From: Kappaphycus alvarezii
Lineage: Eukaryota > Rhodophyta > Florideophyceae > Gigartinales > Solieriaceae
Assembly: GCA_002205965.3 (NCBI GenBank)
Contig: NADL03000084.1
Coordinates: forward strand, 62,001-126,000
Length of the DNA stretch: 64,000 nucleotides
Direction of reading: 5' to 3'
Below, one piece after another: positions 21,933 through 34,623 of the stretch (positions are counted from its first letter, which is position 1; each line of letters opens with the position of its first letter). The notes under the pieces were generated by a model. The model did no database searches, was not told the origin of the DNA, and saw nothing but the letters and a program-made list of their open reading frames with translations. The position numbers and the translations under genes were made by a program.

Positions 21933-23786
21933 GAGGGTATGTGAAGCTGCGAGAGCTTTGGTATGCGAGAAGCAGTGCGTCTATTGTTGACCATATGGCT
22001 ACCTCCTAAAATCGTCCTTTTTTTCGCGGTTTATTAGAGAAATGACAGTTTCGCTTTGCGAAGTACATTACGCTGGAAGGGCCTTTCAGTAACTGCGACC
22101 TGAGTAAAATTGACTCGTACACAAATCAAGAATTGCACTATACTGTAGTCTTCAGGTACTGCATTATGTACAGTGAGAGCGATGATTTCAGGTCTACAGT
22201 ACAAGGTGTAGGTCATACAGATTCTGTAATTTGTACAGAGAAAACTTAGTAAAGAGAAACCCCTAAAAATTAAAAAAATTGAAATTTTTAGCAATTGAAA
22301 ACTTTAAAACTTTTTGAATTTTTCTTTGCTTTTTTGCTTTTTTGGTTTCGAGGGTTTTTATCTGTTCTGGGTGCTTTTAATATAAAATAATAATAAAAAA
22401 TAACCTATGGTGGCCTTGCAAATATCGAAGTCGGCAGCGATGAGGTGCACTACTTTCGTCGCTTGTCCGGTCGTGTTGACTTGGACACCAGCGATCATTT
22501 TGTGTACAGTGGAGCTTCTATGTTCGGAAAGTCTCCGTAATGTTCGTTTCAAGGGGTCGAAGTCTTTGCGGAAATGTAATTTGTTGTGATTACAACAAGT
22601 GATATTGCAGACAATACACTTAAAGATATTGCGATTCTTTTTTCGCACGCGCGATTTTGCGAATCGTTAGCGAGTACCTCTTTCCCAGTCGGAAAGGGTC
22701 TTACTAACTTACTGACAGTATCTTAATTGAGTTGAAGCGAATAGGTCACCTAGGATAAGACTAACAGTAGGATGTAAATGTTAAAAACGTTAAGTGATGT
22801 GGCATTGTCGCAGTCAATCCTGTAATCTTCAGAAAAAGTTCTCCCTGGGCTTTAATTCTCGATATCTTTTCGCAGAAATGGCAAAAAGAGTACATTGATG
22901 GTTTCCTGTAGGGGAAAATTACGTTGAGATGAGCACCTTTTCGCTCTCTGTAAAAATTTAAAAATTCCAATTCTTGAAATTTACTGATAGAAAGAGAGTG
23001 CTGACTATTAAAATGGATTTTTTAGCGATAGCTGCTTGAAGTCTTAAAAGCGTCGAGTTGGCGTTACGATAAGAGTACCCTGCTGACCTTCTCTCTGCTT
23101 TCTGGTAGAGAGGGAAGGTCCGGTTGCTTTAGTCTTAGAAGATATATCCTACTCTATCTAAAAGTACTCCAGACAACCTTACTGTGAAAGAGCAATGGCG
23201 CAATAGGTGGGGTTGAGAAGTAGGGTTTGCTGGAAGAGGTTCAAAGGCTGGGATTCGTATGAGTTTGCATTCACTCTGTTGTATAGCGATCGCGCCAGTT
23301 CCTTGATTTTGGAGAATGTATCTAAGCTCAAGCCTCCAATTGCCCACATTGCACTCAGTAGTCTAAATGAATTATGCGAAGGTACGGTCCCCGACAGTTC
23401 CAGTATCAGCGGGGGCAAACTTCGCATACTGTTTTACATTACTTTTGCTAGATCCGTCAACCGTTTTAGAGAATGTGCGAAAGATATCTCAAAAATGATT
23501 ACAGTAACGGGAAGACATTACTTAAGAAATTTATAACACATGTGTATCTGAAGCGAAGGTTACGTACATTTCAGTCCTATGATATGAAAGTGCAAGATTA
23601 GTCCCATTTGAGCGAACCAATTGGTGTTGCCGAATCCAAGGCTGCATAAGACGCAATCCCTTACTGCAACACGCTGGACTACGGCAGAGCTATGGACAAT
23701 TTCTCGGGCGCAAGATCTATTTTTTTACAACGGAATGCCGCGCCAGTCTCTATCCGCGATAGCACTTTCCTCACATGGGGCACATG

Positions 23787-24170
23787 TTGTCCTCAAATAA
23801 GGACAAACCTCTTCATCATACAAAAATTTACGGTAACCAAAAACTTTCTTTTTGGGGCCGGCAAATATTTAATAAAAATATTCGCCAAAAGAAAGATTAC
23901 AGGAAAGAAGTGCCCATTGGCTTCAACCTTACAGAAATTCGGCTAATGCACTCACCTGCAGGATAAAACTTGGCAAATTGGTTTTAAAATCGATGTTCAT
24001 CAAGTAGACTGAAGTAGTTCGTAACCTGGCTAACGTTAAAATTATCGAGAATTTTGTTTTGACCGACTTCACAACTGTTGAAAGTATATTTTGCTAAAAA
24101 TAACAACAGAAAAATAACATTTTGTACTTAAAAAAAATTATCCCTTAACTTTGTCCTCAAATGAGGACAA
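23787..24170. repeat. Paired TTGTCCTC palindromes
   Basis: TTGTCCTCAAATGAGGACAA at 24151-24170 has 9-bp arms around AA. Its near-copy at 23787-23806 differs at one base. They are 345 bp apart. A half site, TTGTCCTCAAAT, recurs at about 26251. They may be ends of a small non-autonomous transposon. Confidence 0.45.
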
Positions 24171-24594
24171 TGGTCCTTTAGATACTAATGGTCTCGTCTA
24201 ACCTGGTATATCTGTTGTTTGGTCTCCTCATAATTTTTTTGGTTAGAATAGAAATGTCTTCTATTCTCTCTGCTACAAAATGCATGTTTTGAACTGGTAT
24301 GTTTGTTTCAGGATTTCAGACATCCAAAGTCTCGCAATAAATACGCTCCTAATTTTCCGCGCATGCTGTACTGCCAGCAAAATTTAACAAAACAGAAGCA
24401 TTGGCATCTCCTATAGTTTGTGGAATACCTTGATTATGCAGAGCGGTAGGTCCTCTCGAACCGCACGAGTAAATTGTATAACAGTGGAAACAAAGGCGGT
24501 TCCATTTTAAGTTTTTTGAACAGAGTAAGAGCATGGTGCGCACGGGGAGTGAGTTGCCAAAACAGTGATAACAGTGCGTACGTGGGCTGACTTA

Positions 24595-24735
24595 ATATTT
24601 GAAATATATCGTCGGTTGTGCCCCGGAATATCCTAAAGGGTGACCAGTAGTAGCTTCTAATGTTCCCCAAAAAAAGCCGACTCAAGGCCACCAGCAGACA
24701 GCCTGTATTGAAAATTTCGGCCGCGGTTTGTTTAT
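24595..24735 (+). repeat. Dispersed repeat, copy 1
   Basis: Matches 60985-61135 with gaps: a shared AAATATAT, then CCGGATATCCTAA-like, GACCAGTAGTA, then CTCAAGGCC...CAGCAG...ATTTCGGCCG. A third, partial copy lies at 62745-62930. Confidence 0.55.
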
Positions 24736-27379
24736 TCTAGAGACCAAAAAATCCCCGTATTCTTTTTTTGTGGGGAGCAAATCATGTTAAACGTAAAGCT
24801 CTGATATAACAAGATTGTTATTATTTGGGTGATTATTTGTTAATTTCACAATCTTCAATTCTTTTCTGACCTTGCTTGCCCCCTGATACACATTAGTTTC
24901 AAAAACATTTGGCGAGTTTAGTGACACGCGGAGGAGGAAACAAAAATGAGAGAGCAGTAATAACTCAATTAAACTATTTTTCAAAGGTAAGTCCCTGATT
25001 ATGATTCAATTTCAATTCATATGATTATGTATATCAGAAACATGCGTTTTACTTTTGAAAATAATTAAAGCTAAGGATTTCAAATAATATCTAATATTCA
25101 GAAAGTTAAATTCAAAAACTATCCGTTCGGAAGACATATAGATTCCATGGAATATTATAGACGTCAATTGACCCTACTTTTGGCAACTTTTAATGGCTCA
25201 ATTGTCTGTCTTGTCGGGTACAGTGCCAAACTCCAATCTTTGACTGTTCAGGTAAATAGGTAAATCATTATTAAGATTCTTTATTTAGTTTTTGAATTTC
25301 CTTCTTCTAGATACTTTCCCACTCAACCTCATGGTTATTTATTTTCTCCTGTACTAGAGTGAAGAATACTGCATCATTCAATGTTCCTGGAACATAGAGC
25401 GATACTGTTCTGTTGTGAGCGAATTGACGTGACAATGAACCATAACAGTAACGACACAGAGAGTGCAAAGCTGGAGAAATGACAGTTCCGGTACTCAATG
25501 CGTTTTTTGTACAAAAATAGTAACTGAACAGTACCAAGTCTATTTCAGGTTTTGGAGGGCATTTCCAGACATCAAAAAAGCCTAATGTCGGCGTAGTAAG
25601 ATATTTTATCCAGAAAAAATTAAGATAAACATATCAGAAGCGGTAAAGAATTTCATTGTAATTAATTTATTGCTTATAATATGTCTGATACAGGAAGCGA
25701 AAAAACAAACGACCCCTGAAAAGACTTTAGAGTTCTAAAAAGCATATTTTGTAATGTTATGGAAAATCTCGTGTTGATCAAATTTAAGAGATTATTATAA
25801 TTTGACAAGAGCTTCATATCGTCTGTGAAGACAAGATTTGCATAAAAGAAGGTAAAAGTAGAAGCGAAGGAAAATTAATCGCTAGAATTCAGAAAATTGA
25901 GCCCTAAGTCTTAGCATATCAAGTTTCAGGAGAGATTCTCATACATTTATGTTTTTTTTGTGACTGAAATAGTTTTGAAATTTTTGCAAACTATTCTAGA
26001 CAGAGCTCAATATTCAATGAAACCAATTGGCTAGATTATTTAAAATGGAACACCAATATTTTGAACGTGCCGCGAGAGTCGGTGATCGATTTTTATTGTC
26101 CTTCAATGACGTATTTACCGGTTCCTGTGTTGGAGAAATGCATTTTAATGCGCTCTTCTTTCGGGTTTTTGCATTAAAACTCATTTATACTAGTTGACTT
26201 AAGGCATATCTGATATCTGTACACGAAAATATCACGTTTTGTTAAGACTTTTGTCCTCAAATATTTATAGGTTTTAGATATAATAATGAATTTTCAAATA
26301 ATGAGTTCAGTTTAACAGGCCATATGGATTCTTGAATATGTAACAAATTTACAAAACTCAAAAACAGAGTTTTTTCGTCCTTTTCACAAGAATGTTCAGA
26401 ACTTATATAGTTGGAGGTGGTTTAAAAAATTCACACAGGTTGATTTTAACAGCATAGAGCTTAAATTGTACAATATTTCATTTCAAACTTTCAAAAACCT
26501 CTCCTATCTGCAATCTTACGAGTTTTATGAATATGAAAATTTGATTCGTAGTCATTTTCGTAGGTTCAATATTTCTCATTTCTTGTCTTTATTGAGTGGA
26601 GATTACACCATCTTGAGGGCTTTGAGGACTGTCGTTAGGGCCGCGAGGAAAGAAAAATTGAAAGTGAGGGAAGAAGCAAACTAAACCTTTTCAAATCGGT
26701 CTAATAGTTCAAAAACTTAATTTGCACATGTTCTTGAGTTATTAATATCTGTCGCCAACTATTAAAAGCTTTAAAGGATGAGAATGCTCGATATCATTCA
26801 AAGTTGTGGAAACTGAGAAATGGATACACAGTGGTAGACAAGATTATATACAAGGTAACCGTTTCAGAATTGAGCAGTAGTTAAGAACAAGAGTAATCAG
26901 TCCCATAATTTACTGATTTAATTTTCATCTTCACCCCCTATTCTCTTCGGTTTTTATGCAATATTTTTTATTTTAATTCATCAGTAATTTAAGAAAGATC
27001 TTGTGGTTCAGTTCTATAAATATAGCTTGTAATAGTCAAAAGTTGTAAAACCTGTCCTTATTTCTATATTTTAACACTTTGTCATTACATATATTAAACC
27101 AGACTATTTCCGTACATAGAAGTTGGTACAAAAGCTATAGTTGGTAGAAAAAACGCCTTTATTAAGAAAAACTTACGCTAGAAGAAATTCTTCAATGGAG
27201 TGGAGTATGAATTGACTATTTTACGCAGCCCTCCAAATCGTTCAATGAAGAAAAAGAAGCTATAATCTGCTATCTCCATGTCGCAGAGAGTTCATCAAAT
27301 TAGAAAGTAAGAAACGCAACAAGTAAAATGGATTAAAGTGGTTCGAATTGCGATCATCGCTGATACAACCGAAGAGTTT

Positions 27380-27970
27380 GCAATACTTACTGACGTCAAT
27401 GCAGACCGTCGACATATGGAGATAGAAAAAATTATCTGGCGCTACAGGCAAGTTTTCAAGACATTCTTTAACGTAAACTAACTCTCCGAAGCAGAATTTG
27501 TGAGGTGCTTTCGTTCAGCGAAGCAGCACATTGGAATATTATCAAAGTATATCCGCATGGAGCACACGGTCACAAAGCGCAAGAGATACTTCTGTGACTC
27601 TGTTACTGCTAGATGCATAGTTCTGCGTCGACTTTCAAGCCCTTTACGATGGGTAGATGTTGTATAAGGTTTTTGTGTGCGTGATCAAGTGTTAATTGAG
27701 GTGTTCTGGGAGGTCATAGAGTTCTTTCTGTTCATGACACAGTACCTTTTGTACTTTCGCCACAATATTATTCAGCTTCGTGTTCATTGCTACGCAGCCA
27801 TTTTGATGGACAAAAGATACCCTCTAGACTCGTGTATCGGATTCGTAGACTGCTCGAAGATTCGAATCAGTAGGCCCGAGGGACATGAAAGCCTGCAACG
27901 AAGTTGCTACTCCGACCATAAACTGATACACTGTCTGATTTACCAGACTTTGCTCAAACTAGACCATTAA
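27380..27970 (+). pseudogene. PIF/Harbinger transposase fragment (DDE_Tnp_4 type)
   Basis: Frames in series read NLSEAEFVRCFRSAKQHI-like sequence (about 27475-27530), ARCIVLRRLSSPLRWVDVV (about 27610-27665), and, in frame 27677-27970, the catalytic-area block CIGFVDCSKIRISRPEG followed by YSDHKLIHCLIYQ. These match PIF/Harbinger DDE transposases, where the first Asp lies in GFxDGT; the Asp is kept but the Gly is Cys. The frame stops at 27968 and the rest of the enzyme is absent. No partner gene or terminal repeats were found nearby. Confidence 0.75.
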
Positions 27971-29917
27971 GTATGAGATATTAAAACTCTTTTCTAGCAA
28001 CTCGGACTGGTAATGTTATTAGTGCGGTCTCGTATCTAAGTTTTTCCTTTCATTAGTCCCATTGGCAATAGAAAATTGTTTGTTTTGAAATTAGATTGAT
28101 TCAGAATAACCATATTAAAGGCTGCAACTTTTTCGAGATTATTCCTTTTAGGAAATTTACAATGAAAAGCACCAATTCAAACACAAGAATCAAAATGATC
28201 TGTTGATATGAAATTTTTCCATGTAAAACTGACCTACACTATGCCTAACTGGCTCAAAAAAGTTTTCTGCATGGATCGAACCAGATTAATTTTCAACACG
28301 TCGGGGCATGACTGTTCTTACTGGTAAACAGTAGATAGCCGTAAAAATTTTTACATCATTTTAAATTGTTTTGAAGTAAATGATAATACGTTCAAATATG
28401 TGAACACTGTTTGAAAATCCGATGATATGATAACCGTGGAAAACGTGACGAATACCGTTCTCGTATTGTTTCATTGACTTTGTACTTGTTTTCAATTCTT
28501 TATCCTTTGCATCCCAGTTTCAGACAATGGCTGACTTTTCCATCCTTTCTTAAAGAGAGAAGCAACCCGCTTTATTTGTAAAAATAGATGATTAATTCAT
28601 TTTATCCTATCCAAGACTAATAACGGCCGTTCTGAAAAGCTGTAAAAGATTTATGCAGTCGAAGCCCTCTTCTATTTTCATTTGCATATACTTAAAATAT
28701 TGCAACCATCATTCCTTCTACATGTATATTTCACACACCTGTCCCAAGTGACGATGATACTGAAATTTACGAGGAAAGGATGGCTTGCAAAAAAGCTTTA
28801 AATAAGAAAGCTTAACGAATGATAATTTTTTCCAGTCGGCGCCAAAATTTTATGTCCCTTACATTAACAGAAATTTGAAATTAGAAGCATCTTATCCTTT
28901 ATCACTTTTTTCAATGAAGTAGTGAGTTTTGTGTCAACTTGAATCGTTCAGGGTGTATTAGATTGAAATAACTTGCATTTCTGTACAATAAACAGTGGGA
29001 TTTCAACAAACACATAAATTATAAGTGAAGCGTTATTTAAAGTAGTGGCGTTTTCTAATTTAAAATGACCATTCGCTTGGTCGGTTTTGATGTCAACTGA
29101 ATTCGTTGCACTGAATTTTACTTTCACTCTGAGACAGGATAAAGAAATTAAATCAGAACTGGAGACACTTATATTCAAAGCCAAAAAACGCTGAAAAAAG
29201 CTGTTGTAGTTCAATGAAAATTTTGCCATCATGTCTACATATGATCATTTCGAAAGGTCGCTTCATTTAATTTGAAATTTCGGGCTCTATAATGAGTGCA
29301 GAGTGCGATAGAATATCTGAGTGCGATTCTAATACCTGCGTTAACAAATTGAACGCTCATGCAGTTGATTTGCCGTGTAATTGCTTGAAGTCTCTCACGA
29401 ATTTAATTTTCCATAAACTTCGGAAGTAATAAAAGGGCTTGTTTACACGCGCGAGGTTTTATCATGCTGTCTAGTGTAAACGGTCCGGTCAACTGAACCC
29501 TAAGCTTTGACTGTCAACATACTTCCGCAGAACGCAAAGACGTAGTGGAAGAAAATTGCAAAGGGACATCAGACGACTTCGTGGAAAATTCGTGTATTGA
29601 AGGCCAAACCGAATGTTACAGTAAAATATCAAAAAGAGCAAAAACTATTTGGAACCAGAAAAGTGAGTTCCAAGCCAGATATTCATCAGTTTCAACTTTC
29701 ATATTCTACCCGCAGTCCGGGCTACCATTAATCCTCTCTGTCTTATTGAATAATTTTTTTGCCGTGTCTCAATCACTTCGTTTTTCTTCTAACTCTTTTT
29801 TTCATCCTCATGCTTTATACTCAGTTTCTTATAACTTTAAAATTTGGGAATTGCTTTCATTTCCTAAAATGAGGCAAGTTGTTCCCTAGCTAATTGAGAT
29901 TAGAGGAGGCAAGACTA

Positions 29918-30033
29918 ATCACTAGGAGAACGGCATAATCACCTAATGGCTCTATAGGATAAGCTGAAACCTAAAATCACTGGGAGAACGGCACAATCAC
30001 CAGATAAATCCCGAGGATGAGCTGAAATCCTGC
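29918..30033. repeat. Two-copy 58-bp tandem repeat
   Basis: Units 29918-29975 and 29976-30033 share ATCACT(A/G)GGAGAACGGCA(T/C)AATCACC and (A/G)GAT(A/G)AGCTGAAA(C/T)C. Confidence 0.6.
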
Positions 30034-30035
30034 CA

Positions 30036-30445
30036 TCAAGCACACAGTATTGGACATTCAGGCGCTGCAGCGTTCCCTTGAATGAGGACTTCTTTATGAC
30101 CTTTTCCATACTTCTTCATTGTTACTTTTGTCAAATTTCGTGCAACGTTACTTAACAGCGTCAAGGCCTCCCTATTGCTACATCCGATTGTGCGGATAGT
30201 CACAAGAACGAACCCAGCATTGGCAGGATCAGCTAATCGTACTTTTTCATTTTCCAGTTCCTTGTTGAATATAATGAAGTCAGAGAGTTCAGTCTGGGCG
30301 CCCCCCTGCGAAAACAATACAAGCCTTTGAAGGAACTTACAGCAGAGAACTCATTACCGTCATTAAATGTCACACCAATGTCGAGTCTGCTGTGGGGAAG
30401 CCCCTGCCAGGGGTCAATGACTGAGTGAAGATCTGTCTTTTTCAA
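30036..30445 (-). pseudogene. Unrecognised coding-like sequence
   Basis: The minus frame 30317-30036 has balanced protein-like composition (LADPANAGFVLVTIRTIG, then ALTLLSNVARNLTKV), unlike its AT-rich surroundings. The frame just upstream (30445-30233, DIGVTFNDGNEF) could join it by a frameshift or by splicing: TTTTCGCAG lies at the junction (about 30305-30313). No stop occurs for 93 codons. I cannot assign a family; it may be an exon or a gene relic. Confidence 0.35.
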
Positions 30446-31014
30446 ATTGCTGGGAAGCTAATGACCTTATCGTCGTAAAGCCGCGTACCTTCCCTTCCGT
30501 ACAAGCAACTCAGGAGATGTTTCCTCAGGAAATAAAGTGTTTCAAGGCATCTACGAGTGATGAAAAGTTTGGAAAACTCTACAGTTTTTCATTCAGACCA
30601 TCTTGTTGTACCGTTACGAGATCTTAGGATAAATTAAATTGCTAAGAGATTTGATTTGTTTCAAAGCACTAGGATCAATTTGGGACAACCTAGGTACAAA
30701 CTTATATCGCTGGAAACCGGGGTTATAGAGACCATTTAATATGACATGTACTCGTTGAAAAGCAGATTACAGTGTTTTGTTCTCAGGGGCACGTTTCTGC
30801 AACATTACATACATTTTAAACACATTTTAGCTGCCTAAAGTGCATGAATCACTCAAACCTTTCTGGGGCCGGTACAAGAATAATAACAATTTTCGATTTA
30901 CCTGGTACATGCCTTCAAATATTTCTGAAATTGTATTGCAAGGGTTCGTGTGGCCACATATACCAAGCTCGTGTTCTAATTAGTTATATATTGCATTATA
31001 CCAACATCTAACCA

Positions 31015-31090
31015 AGACCATGTGGTCTAATGGTGCAAATCAGTTTAGTCATCGAAAACACTATCGTGATAAGTTTGATTCTAGCCTTAA
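31015..31090 (+). other. tRNA-like relic
   Basis: TGGTCTAATGG (31023-31033) is a perfect A-box match and AGTTTGATTCT (31072-31082) a weak B box (three changes) at tRNA-like distance. No acceptor pairing was found. Confidence 0.3.
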
Positions 31091-33572
31091 ACCCGCTTGG
31101 TTTTTTTGCAGCTATATAATTTATTTCCTTTCCCGATAATGAGAAATAGACTTCAGAGCAAGGTCCTTATGCGAGGATTTGGAATTGGAAGTCATTCATT
31201 ACAAATTATCAAATGGCAGTATCGTGATCTATGCAATAGGGTTTCTGTGGATGATAGACACTTCTTCTACTTTTTATTAGACATCTCATCAGCAGAATCA
31301 TCAGAGTCAATCTTGATTAAGTAATCACTGAAGTCTCATAATAAAATAATCAGATGAAGATCTTTACTATCATCTACTATATTCTCGGCAATAATAACGA
31401 TATTGTCGATATTCTCTGTTGCGATTCTGTTACGCAAACTGCCCATCCTAACAACTGGGCTAAAAAAATTTAGCTCTCAAAGTCTTAAGTATGCTTAGAA
31501 TGAATCGGCAAATTCTTGCAACAGTTTGGGAGAAAGCATGCCTTTGCATAGTAAAGCAGTACGTTTTTGTGACTTTTTTAAATTGATAGAATATATAAAG
31601 TCTAATCTATGCTGTCATTGGGATCAAAAGAGCATTAATTTCATGACCTGTGTTCTCTAAAAAGCAATCTCCCACTTCATCTTATGTTTGATTCTCGGAC
31701 TTTTCTTGTACTCCTTTTTCCACGTTAATAGTATCTGTCGATAATTGAGCGTTCAAAATGCTCCCCATCAGTAATAGAATGACGGTTTCATCATTTTATT
31801 TGGTAGTGGAACGAACGTTTTGAGGGCTTCCATGGATCCGCTTCATTCATGCATTATTCAATTCTTTGAATTCAGTGTCAAAGAAAACTAAAATTTAGTG
31901 GTGAATATACGCCTAGTTCAATTTACGAGCGTAAAAGAATGAATAAAGTTCATCTGTAAATGCTTCGACAACACATGGTGACGTTTTGGCCTTCAGACTA
32001 CTCAATTTCTCACTCAAGTCATCTTCTGAAGCAGAAGTCATCATGCGGTAATTCTTTTTGAACAAAATATATTGCTCGGATATTTGTGCAACAGCTTAAA
32101 TTACTGTTCAAGTCTGTTTTGAATTTATATACATGAAAGGTAACTCTCAAGAGTTTCAAGTACAGATTCAACAAGCTCCCATGTTTCTGGGCTAGGAATT
32201 CTGTTTCGAAGGGTACGGAATGCCTGCGCTGCGAAATAATTCCTAAAGTATTCGTTGTATTTCAGCTTCATTCCAAACGTGACGAGAGGACTTACAAATC
32301 TTGCTTTGACTAGGGTTGATATCAGCCTTTGATTTATATTCAGACATTTTCACGTCTCCATCCACGCCTTTCTTTCTTTAGCAGATTAATTTTTCCAAGT
32401 AACACACTTCGGCAACGCAGATCGAATATTGTCGAAATCAGCCAGGGGACACACTTCTGTTTCTTTTTCTTGGATAATGCCTGATTGTATGCTCCAGAAA
32501 TGAAATGAGCAAAACATACCCCGCTAAAACAACTCCCAATGTTAGTATGTTAAAATGCACACACTGCGGTACGTGTAACATACCGGGTTGTACATTTTCA
32601 GAAAATTCCTGGGTAAGCATATATCCAATTTACCTGTTCATATAATTGTCCGGGTACCTTTAAGTGACAAGTTTCCTCAGCCTTGCTGAAAATTTTGCTG
32701 TACATTGTATTTTCTACGATACTGTGCCTAGTAAGCTCGTTCCTTTTTGACTGTCTTACTCGCTAAGCTTTATTATCCGCCCCTTTTCCTGCCTATAGAA
32801 ATGCTCAGAACTGTATATATACAGTAAACTAAAACTTTTTATAAGCAAAAGCTGCCGTGGAAGAAAACGATTGCTTATATCAGTTTCTTCAAACAAATGT
32901 TATCATACTCGGAGATTCTAAACCCATCAAGGGAAAATGCTCATAATTTTAATTTGAAGTAAGATTCGATGGTGTATTGCTTCGAACGCATCCACTGTTG
33001 CGTGTGAATAGAATTTTACGCTTCATCTTCGCCTGGTCACCGAGGCGCAGACCCGTTTTTGTTTTCTCCATTCCTCCTCTCTTATCTCAGTTTAGATAAC
33101 CACTCTAAGAAGTGTCAGACGACGAAGTAAACGACGTCATCATTCCCCCTTTCCACACGGCCTTATTAATTGTTAGTGACAGCAGTTGTTATATTCCACA
33201 GGTTCACATTCCTTTGTGACGTGGTATTTCACAGGCCTTACAGCTTTATACGAATTTACTGCATCTACTGTACTGCAGATTCAAACCAACGGTAGCCTTA
33301 AAACCGGGGATACTAGGCGCCTTGCTGTGATTACATTTTTTTTACAGCTCTGAACATAGTGTCTGACCTCATTGGTACACTTGGAATAGTTACGGTCAAG
33401 TTGTACGCTGGGATATTATATCACTGCTTTACCAATCAAAAGTTGCTTTTCTATCCCATGTCACCTGGACCAATTGTACGTCTTACATCTTGTCAGAGTA
33501 TGTCACTTGTGCCGATTACATTTCTGAAAGTGCAACCTACAATACCTTCAGGGCTGTTTTACAAGGAAACTG

Positions 33573-33656
33573 TAATACAAAAAATGGTCCTCCCCTCATT
33601 TAATACAGGAAATGGTCCTCCCTTCACGTAATACAGGAAATGGTCCTCCCCTCGTG
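33573..33656 (+). repeat. 28-bp tandem repeat, three units
   Basis: Units 33573-33600, 33601-33628 and 33629-33656, each TAATACA(G/A)(G/A)AAATGGTCCTCCC plus a variable tail, followed by a partial unit. They sit at the very start of the insertion. Confidence 0.85.
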
Positions 33657-34025
33657 TAATCCAGCAACCTACAACGATCCCGCCCCTAACTTCTCCCACC
33701 GTCATATCCAAAGTTACATCCATTTTATCTAGATATTTTTATACTGTATTTAACCCTCTGAATCGACCCCGAATCAAGTCCCTTTTCCCTTTTAGCTTAC
33801 CTCCTCCAAATTCGCCTTTTTTGAGAAGAAGGGCGCAAATGCACTACTGCAAAATCCCTTGCAGATTTATTTTACCTATTCCTAATCTATAGAACCTGCC
33901 CCGGGAGCCTATTTAAACCCCTTTATTCTAAGTTCCAAATGCCCCCGATCATTTTACTCATCACCCCTCTCCCCCCACACACCCAAAACACCCTACATTG
34001 CCTCCGTTCCCCAACGTCTATCAAA

Positions 34026-34302
34026 ATGAAAAACCTTCGCCCCTCTGTCCCTATTTCCAAAAACCGCCCTTCCCGTCTCGCCGCCTACGGGCCAACCGAT
34101 GCCGACGACTACATCCGGCGGCAAACAAAGAAGCAAATCATCGAGTTCGTTCGCCGCCTCTTCATAGAAGAAGAAGCGAGGGAGGTAAGTGGGAGAGGCT
34201 GAGAAGGTCGAGGAGGAGAGCGGGGAGTCCTTCGAGGAATGGTTAGCCCCTGAGCTAGTGTACGAGCTCAGAAGGATGGGAGGAGAGGAGGATGAGAGAT
34301 GA
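34026..34302 (+). pseudogene. Unrecognised small ORF in the 1.5-kb insertion (copy A)
   Basis: The ATG at 34026 starts MKNLRPSVPISKN, then ADDYIRRQTKKQIIEFVRRLFIEEEARE. After a one-base shift near 34185-34205 the sequence continues EESGESFEEWLAPELVYELRRMG to a stop at about 34300. It is charged and helical, with no known domain. A TATA-like TATTTAAAC lies upstream (about 33910). GAGGTAAGT at about 34180 would be a good 5' splice site, so a spliced form reaching the frame 34411-34623 is an alternative. It runs antisense to the LTR-like part. A relative is at 63127-63591. Confidence 0.4.
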
Positions 34303-34395
34303 GGAGGAGGAGGAGAAGAGGAGGAGGAGGAAGAGGAGAAGAGGAGAAGAGGAGGAGGAGGAGGAGGAGGAGAAGAAGGAGGAGGAGGAGGAGGA
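34285..34395 (+). repeat. GAG/GGA-rich polypurine tract
   Basis: Nearly pure purine, imperfect (GAG)n/(GGA)n over about 110 bp. It creates long artificial Arg- or Glu-rich frames and could form triplex or unusual DNA structure. Confidence 0.85.
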
Positions 34396-34410
34396 TGCGG
34401 GAACAGGGGG

Positions 34411-34623
34411 ATGGAAAGTGTTGGACTTGTGGGGCCTGGAATAGAGAGTATGGATCAAGTTGTGCCCACGATGGAACCGGATGGAGATATCTTTAGTAGT
34501 CTAGATATCTCCCAGGGGGAAATAGAGAGCTGTGAGCCATTCGCAGATATTTGTGGGGACTGCTTGGACAGCATGGATATTTTAGAGGAGTTGTTTGGAT
34601 CTGATTTAGAGAATGGGAAATAA
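34411..34623 (+). pseudogene. Acidic open frame following the polypurine tract
   Basis: Frame starting MESVGLVGPGIESMDQ, then Asp/Glu-rich (DISQGEIESCEPFADICGDCLDSMDILEELFGSDLEN) to a stop at 34621. It could be the acidic C-terminal exon of the upstream small ORF. An overlapping frame (to 34496) has CWTCGAWNREYGSSC, which looks zinc-finger-like but is preceded by the repeat-coded poly-Arg. Coding status is open. Confidence 0.3.

Larger units (their letters stand above)
22010..27380. other. AT-rich stretch, no gene recognised
   Basis: No open frame with a recognisable domain. A weak stretch near 23690-23760 (FLQRNAAPVS) slightly recalls the second catalytic block of Tc1/mariner transposases but is too short to call. 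Two palindromes (23787-23806, 24151-24170) and one dispersed repeat (24595-24735) are listed separately. Confidence 0.6.
27980..33180. other. AT-rich stretch, almost featureless
   Basis: No recognisable gene family. Contains the 58-bp tandem repeat (29918-30033), an unrecognised coding-like minus frame (30036-30445) and a tRNA-like relic (31015-31090), listed separately. Other short frames (for example 28948-29232 minus, 29545-29889 plus) have no supporting feature. Confidence 0.6.

Noticed and set aside
23692-23966. Tc1/mariner transposase
   Set aside because: Only one short block (FLQRNAAPVS) resembles the family; no terminal repeats or other catalytic blocks.
34299-34496. Poly-Arg protein with a CWTCGAWN zinc-like end
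   Set aside because: The Arg run is simply the GAG-rich repeat read in one frame. The Cys-containing end alone is too short to call.
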